Shown here: positions 23,684 to 35,397 of the stretch, piece after piece
Layout of the letters: each line of letters begins with the position of its first letter
Position numbering within the stretch: the stretch's first letter is position 1
DNA from: Xestospongia muta
Taxonomy: Eukaryota; Porifera; Demospongiae; Haplosclerida; Petrosiidae
Assembly (NCBI GenBank): GCA_963693285.1
Contig: OY848919.1
Span: 10,101,461-10,165,460 of the forward strand
Direction of reading: 5' to 3'
Length of the DNA stretch: 64,000 nt
The notes under the pieces: model-generated
Databases searched by the model: none
The model's input: only the letters and a program-made list of their open reading frames with translations
What the model was told of the DNA's origin: nothing
Translations under genes and position numbers: made by a program

Positions 23684-24443
23684 ATGACATTGCTAGAAAT
23701 GGTGCTATTATTTTATTTCGTAATGGATATACCTCATCATCCTATTACTATGGTATTGTGAGGGTCTATTACAATAATGGTTGGGGTAATATCTGTGATG
23801 ACTACTACTTATCATTTTAATACTTATCATTTTTGTTACAGATAGCACTAGAATTTGGGACAGTAGTCCATTCTCTGGTATGATACGTCTTCAAGGAGGT
23901 AGTTATTCTAATCAAGGTCGTGTGGAAGTCTATTGTAATGGACAATGGGGGACAATATGTGATGATGGATTTGGTTCTACTGATGCTCGGACTATTTGTA
24001 AACAACTGGGATATAACAATTACTATAATTATGATCACCTAAATTATTTGTGAGTAATAATTGATGGCCAAATAGGTGTTAAAATGATTGCATCATTTCA
24101 GATATGGTACTTCCAGTCAACCAATTTGGAGTACATATATGTATAGTACTTCCTCTGACACATGTTATGGCACTAAAAATTCCTGTCCATCAAATTCAAT
24201 ATATACTTGTTACCACTATGAAGATGTTACTATCACATGTAGTAAGTTGTTATATTAATTTGTTAACAATCTAATTACTTATGTTTACTCATTATCATCA
24301 TCATTGTTTCTATTTATTAAATAAATTTCATTTTATTAACTTAATTACTTAAGTGTAATCATTATAATTATTGTATTCTTTAGTTTACACCAGTTTATAT
24401 TCAAAGCCTTCTAATTTAAACACTACTTGTTCTGGATTAATTT
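23684..24443 (+). pseudogene. Gene 2 unit 3, with A/B deletion
   Basis: Remaining pieces: truncated A 23684 to about 23808, C 23842-24049, D 24102-24241, E 24384-24443. Exon A runs normally through GNICDDYY, then joins directly to the 3' part of the B-C intron (cf. gene 3 at 47455-47476), reading into TAA at 23818-23820. About 300 bases (end of A, the A-B intron, B, start of the B-C intron) are missing relative to gene 3 unit 4. The first SRCR of this unit is destroyed, while C, D and E are intact with good splice sites. Confidence 0.85.
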
Positions 24444-24543
24444 GTAAGTAATTATATTAATGTATTAAGTTACAAGATTGTTAAACAAATGTATTGTCTA
24501 TATATGATAATCCTTTCAGTTTGCATAATCTTTTATCATTTAG

Positions 24544-25903
24544 CAAATGGTGCTCAAAATGGTGCTATTATTCTATCTCGTAATGGGATAGCCTCACCAT
24601 CTTATTACTATGGTATTGTGAGAGTCTATTACAATGGATGGGGTAATATATGTGATGATTACTACTACAATTCTCCTGAAGCTAATGTCATCTGTCATCA
24701 GTTGGGATATACTGGAGCATCAAGTTACTCTAGAGCTGGATTAGTGAGGTTAGAGCTTATAATCATACACGTAGTCAGGTTTTAATATCTCCTTATAGTT
24801 ATGGCACTGACACTCTGTCTATGAAGATGGATGATCTCAACTGTGCTAGTAGCAACTACCTTACTATATTTCAGTGTTCTTTTTCTACATACATTGATAG
24901 TGGATGTATTAATACTAACTCTTATGATGCTACTGTGTACTGCTGTAAGTGTATCAATATTTACTTAATAATTATCATTTTTGTTACAGATACCACTAGG
25001 ATCTGGAACAGTAATCCTTTCTCTGGTATGATACGTCTTCAGGGAGGAAATTATTCAAATGAAGGACGTGTTGAAGTCTATTGTAATGGACAGTGGGGGA
25101 CAATATGTGATGATGGATTTGGTTCTACAGATGCTCAAACTATTTGTAAACAACTGGGATATAATTATTACCATAGATATGATCATTTAAGTCTGTAAGT
25201 ATTATTAATGAAAATAATCTATAAAAATTCTTTAAATATGAACTGTTTGTTTACTTCAATCAAATTGTTTTCACTTGTCAGTCCTATAATTGCTTTTGGA
25301 TTATGTTTTACCTTTTTATGTCCAGTTGTATCATTTGTTCTATAGTTGTACACAAACAATTGAAACATTAACCACACACTACACTGCTGGAACATTCAAT
25401 AATCATTAATTACTGATAGCTCTTCCATAACTGTTGTACTAATTGAGTTTTGAGACTGGTGTTCAGTTTAGTATACTACAGTTTCTTCATTTACTATTTT
25501 CAAAGCTATTAAAGGATAAATTTTAAATGTTTACAAATGATCTGGTTTTTAAAATGTGATTGACACAATAGAATCTCTAACAACTTATCAAATCTATTTA
25601 ACTATTATTTAGGTCTGGTAATTCTAGTCAACCAATTTGGAGTACATACATGCTTAGTTCTTCTTCTGACACATGTTATGGTACTAGAAATTCCTGTCCA
25701 TCAACTTCAATAACTAATTGTAACCACTATGAAGATATTACTGTTACATGTAGTAAGTTGTTATATTAAACAAAATTATTTGCACAAAATAATAAATGAT
25801 CTAATTGCTTACGTTTACTCATTATCATTATTGATTTCTTTAGTCTACAGCAGTTCATATTCAAAGCCTTCTAATTCAAAAACTACATGTTCTGGATTAA
25901 TTT
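24544..25903 (+). CDS. Gene 2 unit 4 (exons A4-E4)
   Basis: Exons: A 24544-24748, B 24799-24944, C 24990-25194, D 25613-25752, E 25844-25903. Exon A opens ANGAQNGA and has [10 protein letters not shown], matching gene 3 unit 5. The C-D intron is long (418 bases) and contains a block repeated in units 5 and 6. All junctions are in frame. Confidence 0.85.
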
Positions 25904-26011
25904 GTAAGTAATTATATTATTGTATTAGGTCAATGTTATAAGATTATTCAATATGTATATTGACTATAATAACCTTTTCAACAATTAAAGTATGATAACC
26001 TTTATATTTAG

Positions 26012-27368
26012 CTGATGCTGCTCAAAATGGTGCTATAATTTTATCTCGTAATGGGTATACCTCTACATTGTATTACTATGGTATTGTGAGGGTCTATTAC
26101 AATAATGGTTGGGGTAATATCTGTGATGACTACTACTACAATTCTGCTGAAGCTAATGTCATTTGTCATCAATTGGGATATACTGGAGCTTCTAGTTACT
26201 CTAGAGCTGGATTAGTGAGGTTAGAACTTACAATCATATTTGTAAATCAGGTTTTATATATCTCTATTTAGTTATGGTATTGACACTTTGTCTATGAAAA
26301 TGGATGACCTGAACTGTGCTAGTAGCAACTACCTTACTATATTTCAGTGTTCGTTCTCTACATACATTGATAGTGGATGTACTAATACTAACTCTTATGA
26401 TGCTACTGTGTACTGCTGTAAGTGTATCAATATTTACTTAATAATTATCATTTTTGTTACAGACACCACTAGGATCTGGAACAGTAATCCTTTCTCTGGT
26501 ATGATACGTCTTCAGGGAGGAAATTATTCAAATGAAGGACGTGTTGAGGTCTATTGTAATGGACAGTGGGGAACAATATGTGATGATGGGTTTAGTTCTA
26601 ATGATGCTCAAACTATCTGTAAACAACTGGGATATAATTATTACCATAGATATGATCATTTAAGTCTGTAAGTATTATTAATGAAAATAATCTATAAAAA
26701 TTCTTTAAGTATGAAATGTTTATTTACTTCAATCAAATTGTTTTCACTTGTCAGTCCTATAAATGTTTGGAAATATGTTTTTATGTCCACTTGTATCATT
26801 TGTTCTATAGTTGTACACAAATATTTGAAGCATTAACTACATACTACACTGCTGGAACATTCAACAATCATTAATTACTGTTAGCTCTTCCATAACTGTT
26901 GTACTAATTGAGTTTCGAGACTGGTGTTCAGTTTAGTATACTACAGTTTCTTCATTTACTATTTTCAAAGCTATTAAAGGATAAATTTTAAATGTTTACA
27001 AATGATCTGGTTTTTAAAATGTGATTGACACAATAGCATCTCTAACAACTTATCTAAAATTATTTAACTATTTTTTAGGTCTGGTAATTCTAGTCAACCA
27101 ATTTGGAGTACATACATGCTTAGTTCTTCCTCTGACACATGTTATGGTACTAGAAATTCCTGTCCATCAACTTCAATAACTAATTGTAACCACTATGAAG
27201 ATATTACTGTTACATGTAGTAAGTTGTTATATTAAACAAAATTATTTGCACAAAATAATAAATGATCTAATTACTTACGTTTACTCATTATCACTATTGT
27301 ATTCTTTAGTCTACAGCAGTTCATATTTAAAGCCTTCTAATTCAAAAACTACATGTCTGGATTAATTT
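26012..27368 (+). pseudogene. Gene 2 unit 5, with frameshifted linker E5
   Basis: Exons: A 26012-26219, B 26272-26417, C 26463-26667, D 27079-27218, E 27310-27368. E is 59 bases, not 60. ACATGTCTGG replaces the ACATGTTCTGG seen in gene 3 (around 49520), and the shift creates TAA at 27363-27365. The four SRCR exons are intact. The unit, including its C-D intron, is nearly the same as unit 4, pointing to recent internal duplication. Confidence 0.85.
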
Positions 27369-27482
27369 GTAAGTAATTACATTATTGTATTAGGTCAATG
27401 TTATAAGATTATTCAATATGTATATTGACTATGATAACCTTTTCAGTCAACAATTAAAGTATGATAATCTTTTATCATTTAG

Positions 27483-28847
27483 CTGATGCTGCTCAAAATG
27501 GTGCTATAATTTTATCTCGTAATGGGTATACCTCTACATCGTATTACTATGGTATTGTAAGGGTCTATTACAATAATGGATGGGGTAATATCTGTGATGA
27601 CTACTACTATAATTCTAATGAAGCTAATGTCATTTGTCATCAATTGGGATATACTGGAGCATCATCTTACTCTAGAGCTGGATTAGTGAGGTTAGAACTT
27701 ATAATCATATTTGTAAATCAGGTTTTATATATCTCTATTTAGTTATGGTACTGACACTTTGTCTATGAAGATGGATGATCTCAACTGTTCTAGTAGCAAC
27801 TACCTTACTATATTTCAGTGTTCATTCTCTACATACATTGATAGTGGATGTACTGATACTAACTCTTATGATGCTACTGTCTACTGCTGTACGTGTATAA
27901 ATATTTACTAATACTTATCATTTTTGCTGCAGATACCACTAGGATCTGGAACAGTAATCCTTTCTCTGGTATGATACGTCTTCAGGGAGGAAATTATTCA
28001 AATGAAGGACGTGTTGAGGTCTATTGTAATGGACAGTGGGGAACAATATGTGATAATGGATTTAGTTCTAATGATGCTCAAACTATCTGTAAACAACTGG
28101 GATATAATTATTACCATAAATACGATCACTTAAGTCTGTAAGTACTATAAATGAAAATAATCTATAAAAAATTTTTAACTATGAACTGTTTATTTACTTA
28201 AATCATATTATTTTCCCTTGTCAGTCCTTTAATTGTTTTGAATTTTTTATTTTATGTTTTATGTCCAGTTGTATCATTTGTTCTATAGTTGTAAACAAAT
28301 ATTTGAAGCATTAACCACACACTACACTGCTTAAACATTTAACAATCATTAATTACTGTGAGCCCTTAAATAACAGTTATTACTAGTTTAGATCCAAGAC
28401 TGGTGTTCAGTTTATTATACTACAGTTTATACATTTACTATCTTCAAAACTATTAAAGGATAAATTTAAATGCTTACAAATGATCTGGTTTTTACAATGT
28501 GATTGACACAATAGCATCTCTAATATCTTATCTAAAATCATTTAACTATTATTTAGGTTTGGTAATTCCACCCAACCAATTTGGAGTACATACATGTCTA
28601 GTTCTTCCTCTGACACATGTTATGGTACTAGAAATTCCTGTCCATCAACTTCAATAACTAGTTGTAACCACTATGAAGATATTACTATCACATGTAGTAA
28701 GTTTTTATATTGAACAAAGTTAATTGCACAAAATTTTGAATGATCTAATAAGTTAGGTTAACTCATTATCATTACTGTATTCTTTAGTCTACAGCAGTTC
28801 ATATTCAAAGCCTTCTAATTCAAAGACTACTTGTTCTGGATTAATTT
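27483..28847 (+). CDS. Gene 2 unit 6 (exons A6-E6)
   Basis: Exons: A 27483-27690, B 27743-27888, C 27933-28137, D 28557-28696, E 28788-28847. Intact. B6 ends in a non-standard but valid GTACGT donor. The C exon has CDNGFSSND in place of the usual CDDGFGSTD. The 419-base C-D intron is homologous to those of units 4 and 5. Confidence 0.85.
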
Positions 28848-28965
28848 GTAAGTAATTATATTATTGTATTAGGTCAATGTTATAAGATTGTTCAATATGG
28901 GTATTGACTATATATGATAACCTCTTCAATCAATAATTTGAATATGATAATCTTTTATTATTTAG

Positions 28966-29986
28966 CTGATGCTGCTCAAAATGGTGCTATAATTTTATCT
29001 CGTAATGGGTATACCTCAACATCCTATTACTATGGTATTGTGAGGGTCTATTACAATAATGGATGGGGTAATATCTGTGATGATTACTACTACAATTCTA
29101 CTGAAGCTAGTGTCATTTGTCATCAATTGGGATATACTGGAGCCTTAAGTTACTCTAGAGCTGGATTAGTGAGGTTAGAAATTGAATTATAGATGTAGTC
29201 AAATTTTAAATACCTCTGTTTAGTTACGGTAATGACACTCTGTCTATAAAGATTAATAACCTCCATTGTACAAGTAGCAACTACCTTACTATATTTCAGT
29301 GTTCATTCTCTACATACATTGATAGTGGATGTACTAATACTAACTCTTATGATGCTACTGTGTACTGCTGTAAGTGTATAAATATTTCCTTAGCTTGTTT
29401 TACAATTTTTACAGATACCACTAGGATCTGGAACAGTAGTCCATTCTCTGGTATGATACGTCTTCAGGGAGGAAATTATTCTAATGAAGGACGTGTTGAA
29501 GTCTATTGTAATGGACAGTGGGGAACAATATGCGATAATAGTTTTAGTTCTACTGATGCTCAAACTATCTGTAAACAACTGGGATATAATTATTTCAATA
29601 ATTATGATCACCTGAACTTGTAAGGAACAGAAAAGATATAAAACTTAGTATTTTGAATGATTATAATAGATAAATCTTTTATATTTTTGTTAAAATATGT
29701 TACATTATTTGTCATTCATTCAGGCCAGGTACTTCTAATCAACCAATTTGGAGTACGTACATGTCTAGTTCTTCCTCTGACACATGTTATGGTACTAGAA
29801 ATTCCTGTCCATTAACCTCAGTTACTAGTTGTTCCCACTCTGAAGATGTTACTGTCACATGCAGTAAGTGCCATATAATTTATTAACCTAATTAGTTGTG
29901 CAACTCGTTATTATTATATTCTTTAGTTTACAGCAATTCCTATTCAAAACCTTCTAATTCTAAAACTACTTGTTCTGGAATAATTT
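28966..29986 (+). CDS. Gene 2 unit 7 (exons A7-E7)
   Basis: Exons: A 28966-29173, B 29224-29369, C 29415-29619, D 29724-29863, E 29927-29986. B7 is diverged (YGNDTLSIKINNLHC), but keeps all Cys. D7 begins PGTSNQ instead of SGTSSQ, a variant shared with the last unit of gene 3. Frame is kept throughout. Confidence 0.85.
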
Positions 29987-30106
29987 GTAAGAAATTTGTT
30001 ATTGTTTTAGATGGTTAAGAAATATGATTTATTAGCTTAAGTTTAAGTACTTGAATTTAGCTAGCTCATTTGCTACATTATTTTTTTTGTTATCTTGTCA
30101 ATGTAG

Positions 30107-30976
30107 CTTCCACCTATATTGCTTTTGGTACTATACGTCTTTATCGTAATGGATATACCTTATTCTCTTATTATGATGGTATAGTACAGATCTATATCAA
30201 TGGACAATGGGGTAATATCTGTCATGATACCTACTACAACCAATATGAAGCTGATGTCATCTGTCATCAGTTGGGATATAGTGGAGCCTCAAGTTACTCT
30301 AGAACTGGATTAGTGAGGTTAATTTCTTAAAATTTTCTTATAAGACATAAGTAATTATTATTTGTTAATATTTCAGTTATGGCATTGACTATAGCCCAAT
30401 GGTACTGGATGATGTCAACTGTCCTAACAATGACTATCTCACTATCCTACAGTGTTCCTACTCTACTATCATTGATAGTGGATGTACTAACACCAACTTT
30501 TATGACGCTACTGTGTCCTGCTGTGAGTTTTAATATTACCATTATTACATAATATCTACATGTATTGTGATATAGATTCTACAAGGATCTGGAACAATAA
30601 TCCTTTCCCTGGTATGATACGTCTTCAGGGAGGAAATTATTCTAATGAAGGACGTGTGGAGGTCTATTGTAATGGACAGTGGGGAACAATATGTAATGAT
30701 GGATTTGATTCTAATGATGCACTTGTTATCTGTAAACAACTGGGATATTCCAGTTTTACAAGTTATAATCATCTTCCTTTGTATGTTTAGTACAATAGAC
30801 TATACTGTAAATATATATACTATATTTGCTATATAGGTCTGGTAGTTCATCTCAACATATTTGGATGAGTAACTTAGCTTGTAGTAGTAGTTTTTCCTGT
30901 TTGGGTTCATGTCAGAGTTGTCCTACTAATTCTTATCAAGGATGTAGTCATTCTGAAGATGTCACAATTCAATGTA
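30107..30976 (+). CDS. Gene 2 terminal SRCR pair (A'B'C'D')
   Basis: Exons: A' 30107-30317, B' 30377-30522, C' 30576-30780, D' 30837-30976. Same membrane-proximal module as in genes 1 and 3, with [14 protein letters not shown] in A' and the Cys-rich [13 protein letters not shown] segment in D'. A' has CHDTYY where the others have CDDTYY or CDDNYY. Open and in frame. Confidence 0.85.
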
Positions 30977-31280
30977 GTAAGTTGGTAATAAACATGTTAT
31001 TAAAACTTGCCGATTTTTCTTAGTAAATGTGAACAAAATTATAGTATTACCTTAAATAAGATATTTGGAATACCTTTGACAATATTTAATAGTTTATTTA
31101 TAGAATGTCTTAGAAATTTATAGTTAAAATAATATCCATGTTTATTGTTATGAAAATGAGAACATATCAAATAAGTATGTTAAATAGTACCCACATTTTA
31201 TGTGAATAAGGACACACCCTGATAAACTTAAGATAACTGTACATATTTCATGTTCTAATGAGGTCACATTATATTTATAG

Positions 31281-32110
31281 GTAATCCAAGGAGTTTGTCA
31301 TCAGTATCAACATTAAGGACTACATGTCGCAATATTACTTCCACTGCATGTAAGTCCATGCTAAAGTATGAACTATGATATATGAGATTAGTAAATGATT
31401 ATATATATTGATATAGACCCCTTATCAGAACAATGCTCTAACTCTATATCATTGTTATAGTTACTTATTGTTATCTAGTATCAAACATAATTGTACCAGT
31501 TGGTGGTACAATTGGTTCTATTTTGGTACTAATTATTGTGTCTATTGTTTGCTGTATAACTGTTGTTGCTCTTGGAAAAAAATACAAAAGACAAAAAGCT
31601 AGAATTTACAACACCCAACAAATGGAGTTAGAGACAATTGGATCTATAGAAATTACAGAACCAATGACTCAAACACAACCCGAACATTGCAGAGCACCCA
31701 ATCATAGGCGTGTACCACCACACAATGAAAGTAATAATAACATTGGATCACATGAAGCACCAATTCCAGTGCCTAATCGACACTTGGGTCCTTATCAACA
31801 ACAAGCAGGTCAGCATCCATTACAGAAACCAGCAGTTAACACACAGAAACCAAAACGAGGCAGACAACGTAACACATCAGCTACATTGACCTCTTTTGCA
31901 ACCCTTCCTGCTAATGCCAATGTACAGGAATCTACACAGCAAGGCTCTAATGTAGGCAATTCCCCAGCTTATTCTAATGTACAAGCTAGTTTTGTTAATC
32001 CAGCTTGTGAATTTTTAAATAATGATCTTGGAGAGTCTGATTATCATAATATAGAGGAACCAATAACGACTTCTCCCCCTCCAAGTTACAATGATCTCTT
32101 TAAAAAGTGA
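31281..32110 (+). CDS. Gene 2 stalk F and TM/ITAM-tail exon G
   Basis: F is 31281-31349, shorter than in genes 1 and 3 by four codons. G is 31479-32110 and stops at TGA 32108-32110. G encodes SNIIVPVGGT, a TM segment (about [20 protein letters not shown]), a basic stop-transfer GKKYKRQKAR and a tail of about 175 residues rich in Gln, Pro, Asn and Thr. The end contains ESDYHNI, 11 residues, then YNDL, fitting [DE]xxYxx[IL]x(6-12)Yxx[LI]. PPSY overlaps the second Tyr as a PPxY motif. Such motifs are docking sites for Syk-type tandem SH2 kinases and for WW domains in known systems. The tail is intact although the upstream gene is broken. Confidence 0.8.
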
Positions 32111-32838
32111 AAAACTTACTTTGTGAAAAACATTGTTACTATCTCATTACATATGTTAAGTTTTTTTATTAACTAAACAGCTATTTTATTTTCTACTGCT
32201 TAATTGCTTTTTTCTCCATTGTAATTTTCAAGGTTTTTAGAAAGTATTTTATTAACTGACTGCAAGTAATGTAAGCAAACTCATTAATAGAGGATTTCCT
32301 CAGTTACCTATCAGCTATTTCCACTAAAAGTATTTATGATGTAATTGGCTATTTATAGGATCAATGTAGTTGGACTATTCACTACAGTTTCAAAAGCTTT
32401 TTTATGTTTTATTTTTAAATGATAAAAGAGTGGAAGCTGTCTGTTCTTTTTACATGCTTATTCAACTGATCCAACATAGACTAAGTGCAAAAAATGGACT
32501 ACTTTTATTTAAACTTAAAGTCAGAACATCTCGATTCAAATATCTCAATTCATGATTAGCAAAAGGGACAATAGAGATATCATGGCAAAATGCGTTTTTA
32601 GGACTAATTTGTAGAAGCAAAATTAAATTAGTTGCCTAAACAAAAACTTTTGCTGATGATAATGGTCTTCTGGTCCCTTTATAAAAGTAATCTAAGACAA
32701 ACCACTATTGACAACATAAATATATATATATACTACTATTACTATTATTTTGAGTATATATAGGAATAAAATACATAGAAATAAATTCAAATATTGTTAA
32801 GTAAATTCTAAATATATATATGTATGTGTGTGTGAGAT

Positions 32839-33011
32839 ACCTGATTTACAAAAAGGGATCACTTGTGTCAAAACGTTTGCGACCTGATTTGTGAAAAAAT
32901 CAATTGTTAAAACATATAAAAACAGTTTTGTATACATACAGTTGCTATTTATGTTTTTTTCACAAATCAGGTCATGAATATTGACAGAAGTGGTCCCTTT
33001 TTGCAAATCTG

Positions 33012-33013
<2 letters not shown>
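32839..33013. repeat. Foldback element
   Basis: Arms of about 60 bases pair with each other: ACCTGATTTACAAAAAGGGA at the left against TCCCTTTTTGCAAATCTGGT at the right, with GACCTGATTTGTGAAAAAA against its complement inside. It is flanked by (TA)n on the right. Confidence 0.8.

Positions 33014-33066
<53 letters not shown>
33014..33066. repeat. (TA)n microsatellite
   Basis: About 53 bases of uninterrupted TA dinucleotides, abutting the foldback element. Confidence 0.95.
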
Positions 33067-33069
<3 letters not shown>

Positions 33070-34296
33070 GGACTAACAAAGATTGGTGAAGAAGTATGGA
33101 TGAGAGTGTTCAATATTGAAGATAGATATCCCTTATCTCTGTTCATTGGACAACTGTGAGAGCATATGCGCCAAAATTCTAGATAATGCATTTTATATAA
33201 GTCAGACTAGTATATCAATTCTGTGCTTCTTTATGGGTACCCACCCATACGTGAAAAGTAAACATCATGTACCAGTTAGTGAATATTTTGGTTAGATGAC
33301 TTAGTGTTGAAAATCAGTGTCTTCCAAATTTGAAATGACTAGTACATTGGTGAGGTGCTTAGACAATTTAATTAGAGTTTTTAATGATCTTATCAAGGTA
33401 CCATTTAGCTGCAGAACAATGAATTTCAGTAATACTACATAGATTATCCAGAACTGACATATCAGCAGATGAAGTATAGATTCAAGATGTTGATGCTGGA
33501 AATAACAACCATGTTGTTAATGACAATTTGTCTTATAGTTTGTAAAATACATACAGATAAGAACCACTTACTATCATATAGCGATATTTTTCTAGATAGT
33601 ACTAAGAGATGAACAACAAAGCAACTATAAATAACGATCCATTAACGTCTCCTCTTTTGTTGCAAGTTATATTTTGCTGTAATGTTAGTCATGCAAATGA
33701 TCTCAATTTGATTGCTATTGTTTTTTTCTGTTTAATATAACAGATGAAAGATAGCAAGCATTATGAAGTCATTACTACAGTTTGACAACAAAAATAGCTA
33801 TTGAGTCCACAATTTATTATAATTACTGAAACCAAGAATAGTAACTCAATTTGTTCCAGGTGTTTATCAGAATGGACATTGTTCTTTATATTAAGGATAT
33901 TAGGGCTGAAACACGAGTAGCAGACATATTATGTCACATTCACTACTCTAATTTGGGTTCATTCAGACTAGATCCAACATCATTTAAACTACATTCTTGT
34001 ATTATAAGTAAATATCTTTACTAAATAATATACCTCATTACCATTATTAGACTGACTACATTTTGATATCATGTGATGTACACAATGTAACACATTGAGT
34101 TTAGCTTTCAGCTGTTAATGTACATTCAATCAGAACAGTAATATTCCTACTTGATTTAAATTAAGAGAGTGCAAATTAACTAATTGCTATCTTATAATAC
34201 TGATAGTTAATTATACACTTAATTTGTATTTTAATTTAACTTGTTCGTAACTAAGTAGTCTTTGTTGAAAAGTCTTAAGCAAAAGGGTAATAGATG

Positions 34297-34501
34297 TGAA
34301 TGGACATTTCAGACTTTATATTTGTCTGGACAACCAATACGAAAAATCAATAAACAAAACCAAGTTATAGATACAATACAACAAGCAATCAAAGTACATC
34401 TAAGGAGTCCATAGCATTTAATTTTATATATATCTTGGTTTTGTTTATTGATTTTTAGTATTGGTTGTCTGGACAAATATGAAGTCTGAAATGTCCTTTC
34501 A
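34297..34501. repeat. Foldback element of about 205 bp
   Basis: The left arm (from 34297) and right arm (ending 34501) are inverted copies over about 70 bases, including TTTGTCTGGACAACCAATAC and AATCAATAAACAAAACCAAG with their complements. The loop is about 60 bases. MITE-like; no coding frame. Confidence 0.8.
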
Positions 34502-34734
34502 TAAGTAGTCTTTATTCACAAGATATGATTTACCTTTATTTTTTTAAGTTTGACAATGTGCCATAAACTAATAACTAATTTTATATGTGATATATATAAA
34601 GGATATTGTAAATTGCTTAGTCATTGCTAGCTAGGGGGACGTCTGTTAGAATGATGATGATTTTGTGTGAGCATGTTATAATGTGTAGGAGTGTACAAAG
34701 TCTGTACAGCAAGGATGTTTATTAGTACTTGTTG

Positions 34735-34839
34735 TGTAGTTTTAAGACAATCATAACTGTTAAAGAAGTTATTTTGCGTAAGAACTATTTTTACATAAAC
34801 AAATAACTTTTAACAGTTATAATTGTCCATAAAACTACA
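34735..34839. repeat. 105-bp hairpin repeat, copy a
   Basis: Inverted arms TGTAGTTTT..GACAATCATAACTGTTAAAG and CTTTTAACAGTTATAATTGTCC..AAAACTACA surround a loop of about 25 bases. Further copies are at 36350-36454, 37268-37373, 38306-38392 and 39280-39388, with a half copy at about 36670-36735. Confidence 0.8.
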
Positions 34840-34879
34840 TATACATAATGTGTGATTATAGGACATTGCATCTACTCTT

Positions 34880-35321
34880 TGTGTTACTAGTAGTGGTAGT
34901 TGCCATATATGATAATGATGATGTGTAGAGGGGAAAGTGAACATGCATCTAGCCATGTAAGTGAGACAATAATGTTCTCAAGGAACAACACTTAAGCTAA
35001 TTTCTTTAGTAGCCCAGACTGAGTCCATAATAATCTGAGTTACAGTTTACAAATTTGAACTTATGAAAGATCTTTATTATTTTAAATAAACTTTTTATAT
35101 TCTACTAAAATCAGTTGTATAATTAAAATCATTTTACGGAAGCCAAGGGCGGGCATTCCAATTTTATTTTAATTAATAAAACGCATAGCGGAAATATCAC
35201 GAACTGTCTCCTTAGAATCTAGCGTCAGCGAAATGTTTCCAATTGGGTTGGGTTCCTGTCGTTCGTTGATAATTAATAGACACTACGACTATTTCCTTTA
35301 TGTCGTTAAAGTACTGGAGCG
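34880..35321 (+). promoter_or_regulatory. Upstream block of gene 3, conserved with genes 2 and 4
   Basis: It contains GGTAGTTGCCATATA, GAGGGGAAAGTGAACATG, AATTTGAACTTATGAAAGAT, TTTTACGGAAGCC, TTCCAATTGGGTTG and TGTCGTTAAAGTACTGG in the same order as near genes 2 and/or 4. It lies just before the signal exon, so it probably holds the promoter and 5' UTR. Transcription start not assigned. Confidence 0.45.
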
Positions 35322-35397
35322 ATGGCCGAAGAGCAGCAGCTCTCTGTTTTCTTCCTTTTTACAATTCTCTTGAGTAATTCAGTTTACTCTACATATG
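35322..35397 (+). CDS. Gene 3 exon 1: signal peptide
   Basis: [20 protein letters not shown] followed by VYSTY and a phase-1 GTAAGT donor. A short acidic start followed by a hydrophobic core marks it as secretory. The 76-base length equals that of gene 4 exon 1. Confidence 0.85.

Larger units (their letters stand above)
16978..32110 (+). pseudogene. Gene 2: multi-SRCR ITAM-tail receptor, probably a pseudogene
   Basis: The gene has a signal exon, seven five-exon units, a terminal SRCR pair, stalk F and long-tail exon G, collinear with gene 3. Three lesions break the canonical transcript: an in-frame TGA in C1 (20724-20726), a deletion that removes the end of A3 and all of B3 (junction about 23808), and a one-base deletion in E5 that brings TAA into frame (27363-27365). 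All other exons, including the tail, are open and splice-competent, so the damage looks recent. Because cassettes are phase 1-1, skipping C1+D1, A3 and E5 would restore frame. A functional exon-skipped product therefore cannot be excluded, nor can sequencing or assembly error. Confidence 0.65.
32111..34879 (+). other. Intergenic region between genes 2 and 3
   Basis: The first 200 bases are the shared 3'-flank block. Sequence at 32560-32720 matches the start of the 9502 repeat. It also contains a foldback at 32839-33013, a (TA)n run at 33014-33066 and another foldback at 34297-34501. From about 33750 to 34860 it is homologous to parts of gene 3 intron 1 (for example 35810-36470). No gene was seen. 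Confidence 0.6.

Noticed and set aside
32967..33191. 74-codon minus-strand frame with Ile-Tyr repeats
   Set aside because: Runs through the (TA)n microsatellite and a foldback arm; not a gene.
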